Assembly (NCBI GenBank): GCA_036250195.1
Contig: JAVHZZ010000004.1
Location: 162,418,869-162,482,868, forward strand
From: Mixophyes australis
Lineage: Eukaryota > Chordata > Amphibia > Anura > Limnodynastidae
DNA length: 64,000 nt
Direction of reading: 5' to 3'
Shown piece after piece: positions 30,717-43,903 of this stretch. The position numbers were made by a program, and so were the translations under genes. The stretch's first letter is position 1, and each line of letters starts with the position of its first letter. The notes beneath the pieces were generated by a model that searched no databases, was not told where the DNA came from, and saw nothing but the letters and a program-made list of their open reading frames with translations.

Positions 30717-32519
30717 AAATCTCCATAAGAAGTCAGTCACCAGTGCAAATGATAACTTGAGACTATGCACCTTGTAAATGGCCAGGACACAATAACAATA
30801 ACCCCTGCTAATATACTTATCTGGGATAAAGGTGGACTTCTCCAAACTTGTCTACTTGATCATGGAAATCTTCATACAGTTTTTACAAAATGATGTTATT
30901 AATGGAAGCTTACTTTACCAAAACTGATTATTTTTTTTTCCCCTTTAAATTTTCAAACAGTGCAGTTTAGCAACTCCATACAAAGCTATTATTAATGCAT
31001 TGATTTAAGTAGCAAACTTGCTCTCCTTTCATATCAAACACAACATGCTGCCCGAAAAGTCAATAGTCACACAATTTCTATAGCAGAATCTAATGATTAA
31101 TCATATGCAAATAAATATGATCTCCTGGTAACTGAATAATGTGAGGTTTTTGGAGCCTTGGAGATAAGTAGCTGCATAAATATATTGATTGTTGCCAAAG
31201 CAACAGAGCATTTTAAAATGAGGGAAATTAGTTAATGGTTAAGGGTAATACAATTGCAAAGAAACAGAGTTATGTTGCTGTCTTTCTTCATATTTATTAC
31301 AGCATACAGTGCATGTGTTTTTTTCCGGTCACTCTCTAGTAATTCCACCTGTAAAATATTTAGTGCTTCCTACCCAAATAAGCTGTTAGTATTATAAGGG
31401 GATAATTAAAGTACCCTAAACAAGCATTTATTGGCCAGAATTGAAGCATACTAAAACCTCTAGGAGATTAAATAAAAAAAGGTACTAGGTGCTGAATCCA
31501 ATGACAAAGAAGTATTCCCTGTATTTGTATTCACACGTGTGTACCATGTGTATCACATCTGGCTTTTCTGACAGAATATTAAACTTAAAAGCTTTAGTGC
31601 TTGTGAAAGGTATCAAGAAAAACTTGTAAATCTACTTATCTGTCATACACACCTTCACATCTACTCAGTCTGTACTGTCTATAATGTAATAAAGAGTATA
31701 AAATCAGCTTTCCTATGTAATGTCACCAACTGTATATTCCTTGTTTACTTTCTAAATAACGATGTGTATCGCATAAGAAATAGTCCATGCAGCAAAGGAT
31801 GAAGTGCTCTACTGGGTCTCACTTGCCCCAGAAGTTTTAAAGTATTTTATGTCTATTATCTGCACTACCTTCTCCATGAGAGGTTTAGGTGTATTAGCAT
31901 ATACCTTTAAGTATGCAGTAATGCTGTTATCTATAACACCCTGAGGCTGAATGGTTGTATTACTAATAGAGGCCATAGCCAGTGGGGTAACCCATTAGTT
32001 GCCTTCTTAATCACTCGTTGCCATATGCTCTTGTTTTACTAATTATATTAAACTTTTTCCACCCGTCACTTTTACATAATGCTTAATATTTTCAGTACCA
32101 TGGACAGGGCACATCAATATGTGTGGTGCTCTTTTTCTTTCCATCAATAACAATAATTACTGAAGTCATTTGTTTGTAGGTGATTAATTTGCTTTGTTTG
32201 TAGGCAAAAATGCAGGAGATTGATTCCAATAGCAATAGATACCACAGCTCATATCGGCCTAGTACTTGTCCTGCCTGGCAAAGATAAGCAAACCAGCCAC
32301 AAACCAATGACGCAACCAAAAACTTCATCACATTACTCCATTTTATGCATATTATTTGATCTATCATTTCCTGTGCTATGCTGTAAAAAAATAGCCATAT
32401 GACCCCCATGGGAAACTGATATTGGCAATTTTCTGGATTCGAAGGAGTGGTCTAAAATCTTTGAGCACACAGCTTTCAGTTAAATCTGCTTAAGGATTAA
32501 GCAAAATGCTTATAAACTG
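30717..32519. other. Intronic sequence, nothing recognised
   Basis: AT-rich intron. No exon-like or repeat-like segment could be supported. Confidence 0.5.
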
Positions 32520-33362
32520 TTGTACCACTGATACTATGTCCCCACCATTTTTGTAAGATTTTCCAAGAAGCTTCAGATAGATGTTGGAGGGAATGCCCGA
32601 TCCCAGGCACGTCTCTGCATATCTGGTGGTCTTGCCCCAAGCTGGCTAGTTACTGGGCCTCTCTCCCTCTCTCGTCTGAATACTTTCTCCTCCCACTGGC
32701 TTCACCTGACATCACAAACATCAAAATAAACTGATTCGCCACTTTATCTCTGCTGCCACCTGCCAACTAGCGGCTGATTGGAGGTATCAGTCCTCCTTCT
32801 TTTAATTCTATGCTTATTAGAATTTGGTATGTTTATCGTATGAAATATATGACGGCTATTGTTAATAATTTAGAAAAACAATTCTGGAAAACCTGGGAAC
32901 TTGGGCAATACAAAATAACATGTGCCTTATGCTCCACAATTGTCTCTACTTCCTGACCCATGTAACTTTTTATTCTGCTCTAAGTCAGAATAATTCTTTA
33001 CTCCTTTTCCCGCAGGCCTCCTCCTCCTTCTCCATTCCCTACCTCCTTCTCCTTTCTTCTTCTCCTTCCCTTCTTTTCTTTTCTTTTTCTTTTCACCCAT
33101 CGTCTTCTTCTTATCCTTTCCCATGCCCTATTTCTTCTCTCTATTCATAACTCTTCCAAAACACTTGGTTGTTTATTTTTACATGACTTGTTTCACACAG
33201 TTGCTGTCCTCCTGCCAATGTTATCCTCATTTCTATGTCCAGTTTGGTTTTTTTTATTGTTGTTTTCCATGCTTCTAGATCAGACTGGTTTACTAGAACT
33301 TTGATATTCTTCTGTGTGTTTTTTTTTCTCCAACCATGTAAAATAAAACATTAAAAAAAAAC
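32520..33362 (+). pseudogene. L1-type LINE 3' end with poly(A)
   Basis: 32582-32641 reads CWRECPIPGTSLHIWWSCPK, the conserved C-terminal cysteine/histidine block of L1 ORF2. The C-terminal tail follows to about 32920 (MTAIVNNLEKQFWKTWELG). A pyrimidine-rich 3' UTR comes next (33000-33130) and a terminus taaaataaaacatt plus A run at 33341-33362. The frame is broken by stops. The 5' boundary is uncertain. Confidence 0.78.
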
Positions 33363-33589
33363 GAAATAAATATAACTGTATGATTTTTTTTTTATATAGT
33401 TTGCATCAATCTGTAACTTCTACTGAATTGTGTTAAGCTATGTAAAACCGCCTGTTCCATAATGGTCAACAACATTCAAACACACACTGAAATTACAGTA
33501 TTTGAAATGGTTATTCATCTCTGACCACTTCAAAAGACAGTGACCTGTTAGCAATCTTTTCTGGAAGACTCATCATCTTTAATTAAATG

Positions 33590-34130
33590 ATGAGGTTAGA
33601 TCTCCCCAAACACTCCTTCCACTTGTTGGAAGTGTAACGCAGCTATAGGAACCCCACTACACATTTAGTGGTAATGCACATAGCTCGTCCCCTTTTCTCT
33701 GAGAATTTTCCAGATTTCAGCACAATTAATTGGATCTGAAGTTCCAGAAGACCCTGGCTTCTGGCTTCTTATACATACTAATATTTGCATCTCTGCTTCC
33801 CAAAAAAAAAAATCTTATTTTTTAACATTTAAATAGTGCAGTGTTAGCCGAAATACCTGCTCAGTTGAGATACAACAAATCCCCTTCAATCATAGATTGG
33901 TTCAGTAGAAGAGATTTTTATATGAATATATAAGAAAGATATTATTCTCTCGTCCCAAGACAAACTTGCTGAATTTACCTTCACTTGGCTCAGCTGGCTA
34001 ACGTTTAAAGAACCAAATGGATATCAATCTCGTATCGCAGCCCCTCCTTCCAAAATTCTAAGCCATCTTCAGACAAAATAGATTACACAAACTATACTCT
34101 CATAATTTTATAATTATATATGTTAGGCGA
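33590..34130 (+). pseudogene. Second L1-type ORF2 C-terminal fragment
   Basis: About 33621-33680 translates to TCWKCNAAIGTPLHIWW followed by interrupted codons. This is the same C-terminal block as in the preceding copy but a diverged sequence, so it is an independent insertion or family member. A tail continues to about 34080. Several stops. Confidence 0.65.
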
Positions 34131-34152
34131 TAACCCTTTCTTCTTCACCACA

Positions 34153-34780
34153 GGGCCTGATTCATTAAGGCAAGCAAAATGAACGTATTGTGCGTTTTTT
34201 TTTTGTTTTTATTAAAAACGCATGTAATTTGGCCATACGCAAATCCGTATTCAATTATTAGTGGATCTCTCCACAAACATCTCTTGTTGAAAATGGTTGT
34301 AGCTGCGCTCTGCCATATTGAGACAGATTCAACACACTTTTATTCTGAAATCAAGATGGAGAAGGGAGCTCTTTCTGCAGTCTTACTGCCCGTGTGATTT
34401 ATAAAAGGTGGGAGCATTGTTTGTTATGTATTACTAACTAACATTAGTTTCACAAAATATAATACTATTTTTTGACACTGACTGTTATGTCATACTTGCA
34501 CCTTATGTCTGGTTTTGTCATAACAAATATTGATGAATCATGTTCAAAGAGAATAAATGTTCAGATGCTGTAAAAATATTAAGTAAAGTGACTATTTTTC
34601 ATTGTATATTACATATTTTCTATTGTGGATTTTTAAATCCTCTTGAATTGTATTGATGAAAGTAGAGGATGAAACAAAATAGTTTGCTAAAGTACATATC
34701 TTTTCTTCAGTTGAACAAATAGCAGTATTTTAATATCTGTACTAATGTTTGTATTGCATATTTTTTGTGTTCTCATGCAC
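34153..34780. repeat. MITE terminus and intronic sequence
   Basis: gggcctgattcattaagg at 34153-34170 is the inverse of the MITE terminus at 27571-27588. The opposite end was not found. The remainder is AT-rich with no supported feature. Confidence 0.45.
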
Positions 34781-34788
34781 TAGGTAGG

Positions 34789-35000
34789 CAGGGTCATACT
34801 TGCCAACCTTTGGCAAGCTAATTCCGGGAGATCCCAGGCAGTGGGGCGTGGTTGGGGGGTGGGAGGGGCGGGGCACGACAATTTGCGCCATTTTGGCTCC
34901 ACACCCTGCAACAAAATGCAGGTTTCCCGCAGGGGGCAGGGCCAAAATGACGCGATTCACCGCAAATCGTTGCCATATGTGGGATATTTGCCTGCTCTCC
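34789..35000. repeat. GC-rich repeat beginning CAGGGTCATACTTGCC
   Basis: GC-rich island in AT-rich intron. The CAGGG start and catacttgccaac motif suggest a hAT-type MITE related to the cataCCTCCCAACT elements at 8505 and 49855. The right end (gcctgctctcc, then aaatgtatgcttg) is only weakly inverse and no duplication was resolved. Confidence 0.45.
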
Positions 35001-36499
35001 AAATGTATGCTTGCACAAAGATTGCAGTAACATTTTTTTTGTGGCTGAAATTATTTTCAATTATAACAAAAGTATATAAATTGGTTGATAAATATGGACT
35101 TTATTCGTTATGTGAATTGAATTTATTGACTAATAAGTGAATAGTATCCAGAACCACAATGTCCTTTTACTTTGGTGCTAATAATTGTCGGGCTGTCTTC
35201 AATTTTTAAAAGAAACTATTTTCTATTTACAGGAACCTTGTTCCTACCTGTTCGAGTTGCGTAAATAATGGAAATTTGCACTGTCCATGCCCACAAAGTG
35301 AACACACCAATATACGCACATGCAGAGTTGCAATCATCTGACACTTGTAACTTACAAGTGGAGAGTCGAACTAGGGAGGGAAGGGGCAGTCTAATGTAGA
35401 TCTAGTAACAAGGTTTTATTCATGCAAATGCGGTAGAGGCAGACCAGCACAGAGACGCATGTAAGTCTGCCAGGAGCTGTATTTTTTGCACATGTAAATA
35501 CACGATGATGATGAAGATCTCCAGCACTAGTTAGCTACTGCTGATTGTGAATTTACCTTTGACGTTAATAGGGGCTTTCTTAATTGATCGATTATATATT
35601 ATAGGATTTTGTGAGTATTTGATAAAAAAAAATGTTGCTACTTCATTCAGAATATTATGTTTGCTGTATATGTATGCTGTATATATCAAGCTTAATAGTG
35701 AATGCAGTTTTCGCTATAAAAACAAATATTAATAAACTTTTCTTGTCCTTATGACCCGATTGTGTCTATGTGAATGTGAGTTGGTGTATGTATGCCTGAT
35801 GGGAACCTGGCAAATATTCCACAGGTGCAATGCATACGATTATTTTATGGTCAGCGTTTTGAGTGTATATTACGCACAACATGCGTTCAACTCATGAATT
35901 AAGATGCAGGCGGTAAATGTTTGGACTGGCAGCTACTTGACTCTTAGGATTTGTTCATCCACGATCTTCTAGATCATATGTTCTGCCTATTATTTTAACA
36001 GATTTTGTTTAATAACCTTTCTGCCATAATCGTCATGTATTTAGATGCCATTTGGGGCTATAATTACAGTTCTTCCTTTAGAGATTGTAACTATTCAATT
36101 GAAGGGAGGAAATGTATGTGAAAGTATAGGGCAAATGCCAATTCTGTACATTTTTAACCCCTTTATTCCTGCAGATATGCATTGCACCACAGTTTCATGG
36201 GCACTCGTACACTTTGGCTATGGATGGGCAAGTCTTAATGGGTCCTGAATGTAAGTAGAATTTGCAAGGCGTTGCCGAGGATTATTAGCGAGCAAACATT
36301 CTGGATTGTTACATCTGCCCAGAGGTAGTTTGAACTTGTTTTTTCAGTAGGGAACTTTTGCATGCTCCCTCTACCCCCAGACGAGGAAGCCTGTGAGAAC
36401 ATGAGAATGGGAATGGCTAAAAGCTCCATTTCTGCAAAAATTCAGCAAACCTCCTAGAAACTGTACTACACATAGTACTATACACCAGAGATTTAATAA
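35001..36499. other. Intronic sequence, nothing recognised
   Basis: No feature could be supported. Confidence 0.5.
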
Positions 36500-37240
36500 A
36501 ATGTTCTCTTCTGCCTCACCTGGCTGTTGGAGGGGTTATGGGAACAGGGGTATCTTAATCTACAATTTGGTGGTCATGCCCATAATAACCTCCTATTGGA
36601 AAGAAAACCTCCTGAACAGATTATTCGAGGCCTTGGTAGCAAAGGATCCTTGGGTGTTTCTTCTATGCTATTCTCCCCAGGATCTTAATAAGTTTTCTAA
36701 AAAAAAAAATAGAACTACATATCCTAGCTATGTCTAAGAGCTTGTTAGGCAAAAAGTGAAAGAACTCTTCCCTTCTCTTCTTTGCACTCAAAAACAAATC
36801 ACCCATTACCTCCATGACAAGGGTCATGTATTTGAACAAGTGTGGGCTTCTGGCTCTTTGCAAAAAGCATATTTTCCCTCTTCTGTTTTTTGATGTTGCT
36901 CTTAGACTCATTGCTCAGTGTGTTGGCTCTCCTTCTACCACATAGCAAAGTATCCCCTCCTCAGTCCAACATTACTAGACACCTCCTAAAGTTTCTTAAT
37001 GCAAGATAACATGGACATTGTTTTTTCCATACTAGTCCTCCACCCCTCCCATACACTTTATATCTATTTACTAACACTTAACTCCCCACCTACCCTACCG
37101 CCTACTATTCTTAAATATTTTTTTTTATTAATTTCTATTTTAGCCTTTACTATATGCAATTACTATATTGGACTACTTGTGCTATTGTTAGAATGTGCGC
37201 ATGTTTATTTCCAACCATAGAAATTACAGAATTATAAAGA
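36500..37240 (+). pseudogene. Third L1-type ORF2 C-terminal fragment
   Basis: The frame from 36501 reads SPGCWRGYGNRGILI..., the worn CWRxC...GTxxHxWW block. It is followed by YWKENLLNRLFEAL and NPW-like WVFLLCYSPQDLNKF, typical of the post-block region of L1 ORF2. It continues past a poly-A slip (36700) to about 36900, then 3' UTR-like pyrimidine-rich sequence. Confidence 0.65.
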
Positions 37241-39764
37241 AAAAAGGAGCTCAACAACCTGTATGATGGCCCATGATTCAAAATGCAAGCCAGCACATAA
37301 GTATGCCTTGTTGTTGAACCTGCTCCTGTGTGTGTTTTGTTTTAAGCCTGGCTATTTTCTAGCCAAATATTATTTCATACAAATCAATGATTTCATGCGT
37401 CAGGCTGCCACTAATGTGATTTTGTACCTTCGTTCTCTAGATATCTTTTGAAAAGTATTTTCGCAAAATCACTGTCATAAAATACTGCACAGGTGACACT
37501 GGTGCTTTGACCACTGGGAGTATTACACAGACGTTATACAGACGGAGCGATTACAAAAAATTGCTATAATTTTTATGTTCCTTAGATTTTCCAGCTATAA
37601 AATCATTGAAAGAAAATCACCTGCGTGGCACAGCCCTTAAGCGCTACTTACTCATAGTAAAAAAAAGTACGTTGTACACACTTTTCAATAAATAAAAATA
37701 ATATAATCTTGAATACATATTTTCCCATTTCCAGAGACCTGCCACCGAAGCTCTAGAAATAAAACATGTAACAGTTTTGCTGCATTTGACAATGGTTTGT
37801 TTAAAAAGACAAAGCATGTCACATAAGTGTCCAGATTTTTGAATTAAAGCTGTTATAATGCACTTTATTCTAGAATTTAAGGGGGAAGTCCAAGCAACAA
37901 GAATTCTGCTGATCAAGGCCTGAATACTACTTAATATTATTACTACTGCAGATCTTTTTTTGGCCTTTTTTATATTTTCCATACTGTATAGAGAAGCAAA
38001 ATTTCTTTTGTACTCTGTTCTTTAAATAGATTTGTAATAATTGACTGACAGTTTATTGGAAAACACATCTGTAAGCAAGCCCTGATTACAGCAGTTCACA
38101 GAATGCTTTACTGCATCAAGGGCTGTTGAGCGCGTGAATGCCAACTTCACTCTGCAATCATAAAATATTAAGGCAGCAAAAATTCAAATGAATAAATAAA
38201 GAAACTGTTTTCAGCAACTATAGTTTGTTTAACTTGGAGAGGGTATGAGATTGAAGCAAGCCATCGAGAAGTGAATAAGTGGTGACTGACTGATGAAACA
38301 CAAGCTGGCTTACACACAGCACTGTGCTGTGTGGTTCAATCCAGTGGAAATTCATAACCTCAACTCAGCACAATTTACGCAGAGAGAAGTCAGCACTTTA
38401 GAAATCGTTTCAATACCAGAGACTTTAATTTTACTGTTGCTGATTTTCTGCCTCAGTCACCCCAGTATAACCAGCTTTGCAGAAAACTGCATCCACCAAA
38501 ATATAATCAAATATATTTTTAAATATGAAAAATGTGGATAAGTAACAACTTTAATCATATATAGTGAAGTTGCTTCATAATACTTTACACTTAAATTAAT
38601 ATATAACTTTTATAGAATGAGCCACAGTTGACTTGTATATTAAATTGTGGAGATAGTTGTAGTGTTCAGCACAAGCAAGAGCACCCACATTTTATTAATA
38701 GTACCCCCAAATTAGCCATGCCAGTAACAAAGTAGCTCCCACATTTAACAAAGGGCTAATCCACACAAAACGACCTGGAGTCCTGTCACCTAGGATTTAT
38801 TTCAAGATCAGACGCTCTTAGAATGTCTTCAGTAGTCCGTGACTGATCTCAAAATGGAATCAAAATCTTATTTAATCAGATATACTGTAAATCACACAAT
38901 TCCCTGCATACATGTAGCATTGTAAAAATAAAGCCTATGACATGTAAATTCTTTAAGAACACAAAGACAGAATATTATTAAATGGAGTTTAATATCAGAA
39001 AAAGTCTCAATGCTAATTAAATAAAACACATTGACATACAGAAACATAATTGCATAGATCTCTTTAAAATAAACTATAAATAATACACAAAAACAGAAGA
39101 ATTACAAACGCATACCCTTTTTGTCATCTACTACTTTGGAAAGGCTAGAAAGTATGGCCAATTTTTGAGTAGAAGACTTATCCCCAAAAGCTGACAATAA
39201 GATCATTTAATCACTTTTTAAACCTGGTTCTTCCTCACACAAACTTCCCTCCTATGTGACATCACAGCAAGAGGTGTAAATCTGTGACAATCATAGTTAT
39301 TGCCCTTTGTGCAAGAACAGTTCAATTAATGGGTTGTACTAATATATTAAAACTCTCTTCAGGGAAATAGTATACATATGGCATGAATTACACTAAACAA
39401 GGTATGATTTTCCAGATATATAAATATGACACATGATTACTGTCAGGTCCCCTGTTAACACAACCTTTGTCTCAGCATTCTTTGGCAGGCCAGTGCTTAA
39501 TTTGTACATTAAAAAAAGATGTGGAACTTATATGCACATCACCAGTGGGGGCATGGACATTCCATGAAGGGGATGTGCCCAGTCTGGAGTGAGTGTAACT
39601 AGTACTTAACAATCTACAGCCATCTCCATTGTCTTTTTTTAATGTCATGCTCACATCTGTTTACTGTGTGCAGCTCACGTTTCGTGCTTCCTTGCAGGTG
39701 GTACTTATGTCTCACCTAGAGGAGCAGGTGGAGGGTACAATGCAGTTGCCCTGAGAAAGGCTTA
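37241..39764. other. Intronic sequence, nothing clearly recognised
   Basis: Mostly AT-rich. At about 39490-39660 a patch starting cagtgcttaatttgtacatt, with the phrase atcaccagtggg shared with 8337, is probably repeat-derived. Confidence 0.45.
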
Positions 39765-40242
39765 TGCCTCGAACCATAGAAATAGGCATATGCAACAAAC
39801 CATTCTTCCCTCTACTGGAACGATTGCCTTCGCTCCATCTGTCTGTCCCCAAATCTGAGCACCTTCAAACGGGCACTCAAAACCCATCTGTTCCTCAAAG
39901 TTTACCAGCTATTCACTTGACCTTCTCCATGCTTGTTTTCCACACCTCCCACTTCCCTGTTCACGCTCCCCTTGCGCTTGATCCCCTCGATTGAATCCTC
40001 TTGTGCCTGCTATCTGTTTCCGCCCCCTTTTAGTATGTAAGCTCCTACAAACAAGGCCCTCTTCTCTTCTGTCTCAATACCATTTCTTCTCCTCCAACAT
40101 CACTGTACTTGCTATGCTTGGAGCTGTTGAAGTCTTTGTTTTACACATTTTGTTCTGTATTGTTGTACCCTGCATGGTCTACTGTTTGTATTTTGTACTG
40201 CGGAAACCTTGTGGAACCATATAAATAAAGGATGATAATAAT
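39765..40242 (+). repeat. LINE/SINE 3' end with '(ATAATA)' tail
   Basis: The frame at 39852-39920 reads NLSTFKRALKTHLFLKVYQL and then Phe-Thr-stop. This is the form of C-terminal tail seen at the end of CR1/L2-like LINE ORF2 proteins. A pyrimidine-rich stretch follows, then tgcggaaaccttgtggaacc, atataaataaag and a GAT/AAT tail ending at 40242. The tail style is shared with the retroposons at 3083 and 60614, suggesting one retrotransposition machinery recognises all three. Confidence 0.65.
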
Positions 40243-40535
40243 TCCGTGCTTGTCTCTGGCATATCTATATGGCCCAGCAGTCATGATTTGAGGCCATTGT
40301 TCAGCTGAAACTTATGCTGGTCTTACAGGAAAGTGAAGGAGTCTGGGTGTATCGGAGCGCCCCCTGGTCAGGTCAGAAGTACAGCCTAATCTATCCATAT
40401 ACTTGAATTTTGCAAAGTATACATATCAAAAAGGTATTAACTAAATTAGAGTTTCTCAAACTCAAAACCAAATGCAGTTCTCTCGATCTCTGTATTCACA
40501 TTGGGTATTGAATTAGTCATTTTGCTAATTCTATC

Positions 40536-40568
<33 letters not shown>

Positions 40569-41612
40569 TGATCTAGAACACCTTCATTATTTGGAAGCCA
40601 GAAACCAGCTCTTTAATTTTTCAAGTCTTTGGTGGATAAGTACAAATTATCTACATCCAACTGTTTAACTAGTTAGCATATTGACAACTTGCTTATTTTA
40701 AAATCTCACCAGACAGAGAGTAAATTGAGCAGTGCTTTACAAGGAATGTGTAACTGTCTAACTGCAGGGGTCCCAGGGAAAGACTCCCACCGTTTTACTA
40801 ATTGATGTAGGTGGGATTTGTTTTTCAATTTGGTGACCAGCAAAATAGTACCTGAAAGAAAACAATTTTTAAACTAACTAATTCAAGTAATCGCAGGTCC
40901 TAAATCATTGTACTGCTTGACTTATTATATGAACAACCTAGACATTTGTGTCTACATGTCTCAATTTGCAGATCAAATAAAAAGTTTTATTTAAAATTAC
41001 AAAGTTGTTCCTTATAAAATCACCGTTGTACAGCAGATTGCTGTGTCAACAATAAACAGATCAATGAGCTGCTGTGGTTTGTGAGCAAAATCTCAGGCTT
41101 AATCCATCATGACTGAATTCAATAGCTTATCATTTGTTTGTCATTCTGCAACCTAAAGGACATAAAATGGCATTGTTTTTTTCTGTGGTATCAATTGTAC
41201 TATTGGAAAAAGAAGCAGAAACAACATAGTGGGATCCTCTGTTTGTTATTGTTGATGTTCTCAGTATTGGATTCATACAGAATGTTGCTGAAAATCAAGA
41301 TGAGGAATATATATGCAGACTATGCATTTGTTGACCTGATCTAAAGCTTTTCATGTTATAATGTTAGAACTATGCCAACTACAGCATGTTTGTGCTTATG
41401 TTTGAAATCCTCTTCGGCAAAATGAATGAAAAAAAGTGATCTTTGTTTTTTTTATTGGCATAAGAAAGGGAAAATAAGAAATGTGCCCTGTGGGTCTTAC
41501 TTGTGTTATTAAAATATATTTAATAGAGAACATGGAGAGAGTTCTTACAAGCACATTTAAGGAATACTTTTCAGTTAGTTTTACAAATCCATATAATAAA
41601 TTTGCACCATTA
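40243..41612. other. Intronic sequence with a GT microsatellite
   Basis: A (GT)n run of about 30 bases lies at 40538-40567. Otherwise nothing could be supported. Confidence 0.6.
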
Positions 41613-41821
41613 TGTTAAGGCAGGATTTCTCAAACCCAGTCCTCAGGGCTCCCTAACAGTGCAGGTTTTCTGGATCACATGTGACATAATTAGGACCACT
41701 TGTGGATCTGTTACAATGTGTCAGTCAGTAATGAATACACCTGTGCTCCAGCAAGGAGATATGGAAAACCTGCACTGTTAGGGAGCCCTGAGGACTGGGT
41801 TTGGGAAACCCTGTGTCAAGG
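41613..41821. mobile_element. hAT-type MITE, long inverted repeats
   Basis: The element at 41621-41813 (193 bp) is almost entirely two arms of roughly 48 bp each (caaacccagtcctcagggct near both ends, inverted) around a short centre. The flanks TGTTAAGG (41613-41620) and TGTCAAGG (41814-41821) agree at 7 of 8. Start CAGG and end CCCTG fit hAT. Confidence 0.8.
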
Positions 41822-41829
41822 GATTTAAA

Positions 41830-42590
41830 CAGTGTCAGACTGGGGCATGAAGGGCCCACAGGGGGAATACAGTGGTAGAGGCCCACCACAGGGGGTGTGG
41901 CCGACCACTAGAGAGGTGTAACCAAACTACTAGAGGGGGTGTGGTAAGCCCACAAAAGACAGCTAGTACCATAGTGTAGTATATAAAGAATGCACATGTG
42001 AATATAAAGAGTACACAGTCTTGGCCTGCCCCTTAGATTGGGCAGAACAGTCACCAAAAATCAGGATTGTCCCACTAGAATCAGAAGATTTGACAGACTG
42101 TCCTGCTCTCTCCTACCTGTTGTTGTCAATTTCAGCACCTGTGGCTGCTGTTTTCTTTAGTTGCAGCTTGTCTGGATGCTGGAATGTTGGGGGCCCTATT
42201 TGGAAAACAAATGGGCACATTTAGGTAATGCCAACCAACCCTGGCGTAAAGATCATAGCACACATGATTAATACTTAGGTCTTCCTCCAGTCCCAACGTT
42301 AAAGTAATAGTATTCCAATTTAATAAATAAACCTTTTCCCTCCCTCCACACAGCCCCAGTAATAAATTAATAGTATTTACATTTAATAAATATACCTATT
42401 TCCCACAACCATCACTGCCATTAAAAAATTCATAGTCACATTTAATAAATAGACCTTATTCCCCCCAACTCACCCCACATTCAATTAATAGCCCCCAAAC
42501 CACCCCATCTTAAATTAATAGTCCCCACTATTACATTAAATTATCCCACCATCATCACACAAACAAAATAGCAGCCATTAATTAGCCACC
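41830..42590. repeat. Repeat starting CAGTGTCAGACTGGGG and AT/C-rich array
   Basis: GC-rich start with gggcccaca and gaggcccacca blocks. A gacagactgtcctgctc block (about 42091) is shared with 8570. Then come degenerate units each containing taataaat(a)a and a C run (42290-42540). No right terminus was resolved; the array may be the expanded interior of one old element that also contains the next two minisatellites. Confidence 0.5.
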
Positions 42591-42870
42591 AACTACCACA
42601 CACATATTACATTGCCATAAGTCCCCTGTGCTATCACACACGTACACCACACATTACATTGCCACAAGCCCACTATGCCATCACACATACATTCACTACA
42701 TTGCCACAAGCCCTCTGTGCCATTTCACACATATACCATACATTACATTGCCACAGGTCCCCTGTCCCAGAACACACACACTACATTGCCACAAGCCACC
42801 TGTGCCATCTCACACACACACTACATTGCCACAAGCCACCTGTGCCATCACACACACATTACTGTGCCTC
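42591..42870. repeat. Minisatellite of 'cacattgccacaagcc' units
   Basis: Six to seven imperfect units contain acattgccacaagcc..ctgtgccatcacacac. The last ones (42770-42850) are the most alike. Open stretches in several frames are repeat artefacts. Confidence 0.75.
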
Positions 42871-42956
42871 TCCATCATCACCATGCTGTGCCCCCTTATG
42901 ATCACACTGCGCACTCCATGCTGCTGCCCCCCACCCTTCACCTGACCTCCCTTCAT

Positions 42957-43300
42957 CACTCTGTGCCATGCGGCTCCCCACTTCATCTCTCTCTGTGCCA
43001 TTCTGCTTCCCCCCTTCTTTATGACTCTGTGCCATTCTGCTTCCCCCTTCTTTATGACTCTGTGCCATTCTGCTTCCCCCCTTCTTCATAACTTTGTGCC
43101 ATTCTGCTTCCCCCCTTCTTCATGACTCTGTGCCATTCTGCTTCCCCCCTTCTTCATGACTCTGTGCCATTCTGCTTCCCCCCTTCTTCATGACTCTGTG
43201 CCATTCTGCTTCCCCCCTTCTTCATAACTCTGTGCCATTCTGCTTCCCCCCTTCTTCATGAATTTGTGCCATTCTGCTTCCCACCTTCTTCATCATTCTG
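42957..43300. repeat. 34-bp minisatellite, about nine copies
   Basis: Tandem copies of a unit containing ctgtgccattctgcttcccc and cttcttcatga, period 34. The central copies (43115-43250) are nearly identical and the edges diverge, so homogenisation or slippage has been recent. It is strongly strand-asymmetric (pyrimidine-rich on +). Confidence 0.85.
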
Positions 43301-43443
43301 TGCTTTCTGCTCCCCTCCATTCATCAATCTGTGCCTTTTTGCTATCCCCCCCCCCCTTCATTGATATGTGCCATCCTGCTTTCCTCCCCTTGCCTCCGTT
43401 CCTTTACTGATCTTCCTATTGGCTTCTTTCTTCTCTTCTCTTC

Positions 43444-43903
43444 TTATATCTTGATGGTTAGGCGCTCATTGACTAGTGGTATATTTTAAATAATGTGCAG
43501 AATTTTATATGTGATTTATACGTGGATTTTGTTTGTTTTAAAGAATTTGGGGTCGTAATCCAAATCAAACATTTTAATGATAAACATGGCTGAAATCATA
43601 TGGACAATCCTTGTAGATCTAAACCAAAATTCAACAACCCCAAATTCTTTAAAATATACAAAATCCACATATAATCACATATACAATTCTGCATATTAGT
43701 CCATATCAGATAATGCTATTCGTCAGAAAAGTGATATCAGCCACGTTTATCATTAAAATATTTGATTTGGATTACGATAACAGATCATCAATACATTATT
43801 CAATCGAACACACGGTTACCATATGTAGAAAAATATTCTTTAGTACATCATTATTTAGAATATACCACTAGTCAATGAGCGCCTAACCGTCCAGATATAT
43901 TTT
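43444..43903. mobile_element. Foldback element with crossed inverted arms
   Basis: Outer arms: taggcgctcattgactagtg (about 43459) and its inverse (about 43866-43886), each extending into tatattttaaataatg. Inside are two further inverted pairs. B (43500-43552, containing tttaaagaatttggggt) pairs with B' (43640-43700). C (43555-43594, containing ttttaatgataaaca) pairs with C' (43733-43777). The order is A-B-C-B'-C'-A', so the inner pairs cross. No coding capacity was seen. Confidence 0.75.

Noticed and set aside
32927..33150. Frames rich in Lys/Glu/Gly (minus) and Ser/Phe (plus)
   Set aside because: Polypyrimidine 3' UTR of an L1 copy.
40538..40567. GT run as a regulatory or Z-DNA site
   Set aside because: Ordinary microsatellite; nothing adjacent supports function.
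42628..43091. Overlapping open frames in several phases
   Set aside because: Minisatellite arrays without stop codons give multi-frame open stretches; the peptides are pure repeat.
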